The notes under the pieces: model-generated | The model's database searches: none | Told to the model about the DNA's origin: nothing | Seen by the model: only the letters and a program-made list of their open reading frames with translations | Origin: Polyangium sp. 15x6 | GTDB lineage: Bacteria > Myxococcota_A > Polyangia > Polyangiales > Polyangiaceae | Length of the DNA stretch: 64,000 nt | Direction: 5' to 3' | Assembly: GCF_029960785.1 (NCBI RefSeq) | Contig: NZ_JASBQE010000007.1 | Span: forward strand, 156,419 to 220,418 | In this document: piece by piece, positions 61,162 to 64,000 of the stretch | Numbering within the stretch: the stretch's first letter is position 1 | Layout of the letters: each line of letters starts with the position of its first letter | Translations under genes and position numbers: made by a program

Positions 61162-61662
61162 ATGGCCGATAGTACCGTTTCCCAGATTCCGTTGAGTCAG
61201 CTCGTGGGGAGCCTCGTTCGCGACATCGTCGACGCGGATGGGATGGCTGCCAAGGCCACGTCGGACTTCATCCAGAACGTGGGTTTCGACAAGGGCGAGC
61301 TGCGCATGGTGCAGTTCAGCTACCAGCAGGTCGTGCCGGGCGCGGGGGTCAAGCGATACACCGTCTCCGTGCCGCTCTTGACGCTCGTCCCCATCCCCAT
61401 TCTCGGCATCGAGAAGGCGGAGATCTCGTTCACGACGACGATCGTGGAGATGAGCCAGGACGATTCGCAGGTGCCGAGGCTGCACGCGAAGCTCGCCGCG
61501 GACCTGGCGTCGACGAAGAGCGACGGCGGCATGTCCGAGACGACCGACGTCAAATTCACGCTGACGATGGCGCGCAGCGACGTGCCGGCGGGGCTGACGG
61601 GCATCTTCGGGCTGCTCGGCAACAACATCCAGGTCACCGGGGCGCCGGCCAAGCAAGAATAA
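61162..61662 (+). CDS. DUF2589-like protein, second paralogue
   Basis: A 166-residue protein. SQIPLSQLVGSLVRDIVDAD (about 7-26) and VPLLTLVPIPILGIEKAEIS (about 70-89) align with the same segments of the first paralogue; the C-terminal ARSDVPAGLTGIFGLLGNNI corresponds to its HDMPAG end. It lacks the Ser/Lys/Asp-rich insertion. GAGGAG 6 bp upstream selects ATG 61162. No signal peptide. Probably forms a hetero-oligomer with the first paralogue (inference). Confidence 0.75.
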   Translation: MADSTVSQIPLSQLVGSLVRDIVDADGMAAKATSDFIQNVGFDKGELRMVQFSYQQVVPGAGVKRYTVSVPLLTLVPIPILGIEKAEISFTTTIVEMSQDDSQVPRLHAKLAADLASTKSDGGMSETTDVKFTLTMARSDVPAGLTGIFGLLGNNIQVTGAPAKQE

Positions 61663-61706
61663 CGCAATCGCTCGGACCAGGGACATCGAGCAAGGAGAGG
61701 TTCGTC

Positions 61707-61955
61707 ATGCTTCAAGGTTTGAAGGCACAGTCCGACAATCATGGTTTCCCGTGCCCGTGCTGCAGTTTCAAGATCAAGGCCACGATCGAGCAGATCCTGA
61801 CGGGCAGCTCCATCTTCTGCGGCGGCTGCGGCCTCAAGCTCGACATCGATCGGCAGGGCTCCGCGCAGGCCATCGACGCGCTCCGGACGCTGAACGAGGC
61901 CGTCGCGCAGGCCGAGTCCCAGGTGGCGAAGGCGAAGAATCCCGGGGCGAGGTGA
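61707..61955 (+). CDS. Small zinc-ribbon-like protein
   Basis: An 82-residue protein with two Cys knuckles: C16, C18 and C19 (FPCPCCSFKI) and C38 and C41 (FCGGCGLKLDID). C16/C19 with C38/C41 would make a 4-Cys zinc ribbon, as in small ribbon proteins that bind partners or nucleic acid. The rest is a helix (about 52-80, AIDALRTLNEAVAQAESQVA). AAGGAGAGG lies 8 bp upstream. It lies 44 bp after the DUF2589-like gene and 3 bp before the next gene. Confidence 0.75.
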   Translation: MLQGLKAQSDNHGFPCPCCSFKIKATIEQILTGSSIFCGGCGLKLDIDRQGSAQAIDALRTLNEAVAQAESQVAKAKNPGAR

Positions 61956-61958
61956 GCC

Positions 61959-62942
61959 ATGCCCACGCTCGTGGACCTCATCAAGGGTGAAAGTAGCAGG
62001 AGCGACAAGGACAAGATCTTCAGCCCGAGCTTCCAGACGCCGGCCGACTGGTCCAGGTACTTGAAGGATCAATTCGGGCAAGGAAGTGAACCCGTGAGCG
62101 CGCTCCTCCGGTCGCCGGTGGGCCTCGACGGCTTCCAGGCCCTGTACATCGTGTGCTGGATCCATCAGCCCGTCGAGAAGGGCTCGTTCATGATCGAGCT
62201 CGAGAGTCCGGGGCAGGTGAAACAAGGGTACGACTCGCTGCCGGACCGGTGGTCGAGCCATCTCGGCGAGCGCGGCAAGAGCGCGGGAGCCGGCTGGCAA
62301 TTTCTCAATGGATACAAAGAGCTCCTCGTCCAGCTCGAAAGTGTCGGATCGGCCTCGTCGGCTCTGTTCCTGAAGTCCGAAGGACATGCCGCCATCTCGG
62401 TGAAGCACATGCTGAGCTTCTTCACGAAGAAGATCACCGGAGCGGGCAATACCGTGAACAAAGCCTTGCAGGCGCAGGCGAAGGAGCCCGGAAGCGTGGT
62501 CACGCCGCGCGCGGCCGAGAATTACAGCAAGTCGTACGAGAAGGTCCTCGCGGCGGTGGGCTTGAAGCCGAAGGATACGATGAACACGGTCCCGAACGTC
62601 GCGTCCGCGATGTGGAAGTACCTCGCCGCGCGCGGGAGCAATACCCTCACCGCGTATTCGAATGGCGGCGGCCCGAGGGACGCTTCCCGTGTGGCTGCGC
62701 TCCGGGGCGTGAAGCTTTCGGAATGCCTGGACAAGCTCCGCGGCGCTGCGACGAGCGACCTCGCGCCAAGGGACAAGCTGCGCGTGGCCGTGCTCAAGGC
62801 CAACAAGGATTTCGATACGATCATCAAGAACCTGAAGACCGATCCCGCGGGGACCCAGCGCGTCTTCGCCGAGGTCAAGGTGACGCCGAGGCAGCTCGAC
62901 GAAAGCCTCCGCGATTTCCTGGCCGAGCTCAATCGAGGCTAG
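61959..62942 (+). CDS. Hypothetical protein, last gene of the DUF2589-like operon
   Basis: A 327-residue soluble protein. The first 100 residues are mixed (FSPSFQTPADWSRYLKDQFG, GFQALYIVCWIHQPVEKGSF); residues 140-327 are mostly helical, with Lys-rich segments (ENYSKSYEKVLAAVGLKPKD). No known domain. Start is 3 bp after the zinc-ribbon stop, so translation is probably coupled. It is nearly as large as the other four proteins combined and may be the effector or scaffold of the set, which is a guess. Confidence 0.65.
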   Translation: MPTLVDLIKGESSRSDKDKIFSPSFQTPADWSRYLKDQFGQGSEPVSALLRSPVGLDGFQALYIVCWIHQPVEKGSFMIELESPGQVKQGYDSLPDRWSSHLGERGKSAGAGWQFLNGYKELLVQLESVGSASSALFLKSEGHAAISVKHMLSFFTKKITGAGNTVNKALQAQAKEPGSVVTPRAAENYSKSYEKVLAAVGLKPKDTMNTVPNVASAMWKYLAARGSNTLTAYSNGGGPRDASRVAALRGVKLSECLDKLRGAATSDLAPRDKLRVAVLKANKDFDTIIKNLKTDPAGTQRVFAEVKVTPRQLDESLRDFLAELNRG

Positions 62943-63028
62943 CAGCCCGTGGACTTCGGGCGCTCGCGCCAGAACCCCCGAGGATGGAGCGTGACAACCC
63001 GGCATCCCTCGTCGATAGTTGCGCCTCG

Positions 63029-64000
63029 ATGTCGCGCTGCTCCCGGGCCCTCACCGCGCTCTCCTTCGCGCTCTCCTTCGCTGCGTCCTCCCTCGCGCCC
63101 GCCCCGGCGAGCGCGCAAGGGATCGCCGTGGGCGTCGGGCGCAGGGCCGAAGGCGACGACGAGTACGGCGAGGTTTCCGCCCCGAACCGAGGGACGCTGC
63201 GGGGTCTGTTCGGCGTGCCCGTGGCCGAGCGGCTGCTCGCGTCGGGGTCGGTCGAGGAGCGGCTGCGCGGCGTGCGCAGGCTCGGCGCGATCGGGACGCC
63301 CGAGGCGATCGACGCCCTGACGAACGCGTTCGAGCAGTCGTCGCTCCTGACGCGCGACGGGCGCACGCGGCTCGAAGGCGTGCGGATCCTCGCGGCGCAC
63401 GCCGATCGCGAGGCGGTGCGGCCGCTGCTCATCCGCGAGCTCTCGGAAGGCGGACCCGACGCGCGCGCGGTGTCGCACGGAGGGCTCGCGCGCGGGGCCG
63501 CGGCGCTCGCGCTCGCGAGGAGCCGCGACAAGAAGGCCACGTCGGCGCTCGTGAGCGCGGTGCTTCAAGGCGGTCCGGGCGGAGAGGCGGCGTCGGCGGC
63601 GCTCGTGGTGTACCCGCCCGTGTCGATCGCGCCGCTGCTCGAAGGGCGTCGCCGGATCGAGCCGGCCCTCGCCGCGCTGCTCGGCGACCTCGGCGACCTG
63701 CGGGCGATCCCGCGGCTCCGGCAGGCGCTCGAGGACGCGGATCCGGCCTACCGCGCGGCCGCGGCGCTCGCGCTCGCGCGGCTCGGCGATTCGAGCGCCG
63801 AGGTCGCGGCGCGCTCGTGGGTGAAGAGCGACGACGTGAAGCAGAAGCGCGCAGGCGCCGAGGTGCTCGCGCGGCTCGGCGCGGCCGGCGCGGCCGAGGC
63901 CATCGCGGCGCTGCTCGCGGCAGGCCCGACGCGCGTCGACGGCGTGCGCCTCGCGCTCACGGCGCCCTCGCCGGCCCTCGTCAAACCGCTCGTCGCGGCG
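63029..64000 (+). CDS. Secreted or periplasmic HEAT-repeat protein (3' end outside window)
   Basis: The frame runs open to the end of the window (324 codons seen). MSRCSRALTALSFALSFAAS is a Sec signal peptide with cleavage near PASAQG. After residue 60, HEAT/PBS-lyase-type helical repeats follow (VEERLRGVRRLGAIGTPEAI, RLEGVRILAAHADREAVRPL, ALLGDLGDLRAIPRLRQALE, AGAEVLARLGAAGAAEAIAA). Such repeats build protein-binding solenoids. ATG 62984 (GAGG just upstream) would add 15 residues ahead of the signal, so the start is uncertain. It may or may not belong to the preceding operon (86 bp gap). Confidence 0.75.
   Translation, partial: MSRCSRALTALSFALSFAASSLAPAPASAQGIAVGVGRRAEGDDEYGEVSAPNRGTLRGLFGVPVAERLLASGSVEERLRGVRRLGAIGTPEAIDALTNAFEQSSLLTRDGRTRLEGVRILAAHADREAVRPLLIRELSEGGPDARAVSHGGLARGAAALALARSRDKKATSALVSAVLQGGPGGEAASAALVVYPPVSIAPLLEGRRRIEPALAALLGDLGDLRAIPRLRQALEDADPAYRAAAALALARLGDSSAEVAARSWVKSDDVKQKRAGAEVLARLGAAGAAEAIAALLAAGPTRVDGVRLALTAPSPALVKPLVAA

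Noticed and set aside
1..64000. CRISPR array, tRNA, rRNA, insertion sequence or prophage
   Set aside because: No regularly spaced repeats, cloverleaf, rRNA stretch, transposase or phage structural gene was recognised on either strand; a small tRNA could still be missed by eye.

Overview
The window is GC-rich DNA (roughly 70 % by eye), densely coding on both strands. It looks like a chromosomal segment of a Myxococcota bacterium of the Polyangiales (Polyangium/Sorangium type). The evidence is a MYXO-CTERM sorting tail, several Gly/Ser- or Cys-rich lipoproteins with FG-GAP-like repeats, tandem PAS-STAS proteins, NtrY-like kinases, FHA and AAA regulators, and strong G/C bias at third codon positions. 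No rRNA, tRNA, CRISPR array, insertion sequence or prophage was recognised. The genus is an inference.

Layout. 1-8.3 kb: the tail of an AAA-type regulatory ATPase, then a radical-SAM island (a B12-binding-type radical SAM protein, a DUF483-like Cys protein, and a fused protein with two radical-SAM halves), closed by a bidirectional terminator and an XRE regulator. 8.6-16.4 kb: a thioredoxin-like lipoprotein, a class V aminotransferase, a large lipoprotein, an NtrY-like kinase and a small lipoprotein. 16.5-25.3 kb: an MCP-like transducer with internal repeats, an FHA protein, acireductone dioxygenase, RNase R, a VKOR-DsbA fusion and adenosine deaminase. 25.3-38.1 kb: a coiled-coil protein, a second NtrY-like kinase, small ORFs, an amine oxidase, NUDIX, purM, SPFH, a CAP-domain lipoprotein and two coupled RsbR-like proteins.

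38.4-46.4 kb is the clearest metabolic unit: a tight operon for reductive pyrimidine degradation. It holds the two subunits of dihydropyrimidine dehydrogenase (PreT, PreA), dihydropyrimidinase, beta-ureidopropionase, (methyl)malonate-semialdehyde dehydrogenase and an NCS1 permease. Only the beta-alanine transaminase step is absent. 46.5-52.1 kb encodes surface or secreted proteins (Cys-rich lipoprotein, phospholipase C-like MYXO-CTERM protein, FG-GAP lipoprotein). murA-hisG, a polytopic membrane protein, a TSP3-repeat barrel protein, a STAS-like protein and a radical SAM protein resembling tetraether lipid synthases follow.

The best candidates for something undescribed are (i) the 60.1-62.9 kb operon of two DUF2589-like paralogues with three small or unknown partners, preceded by a 940-bp leader containing a strong hairpin; (ii) the radical SAM/DUF483 island at 0.8-7.6 kb; and (iii) the heptamer GTTTGTC/GACAAAC, seen 24 times in the window, half of them in the first 8.3 kb and nearly always using otherwise avoided codons.
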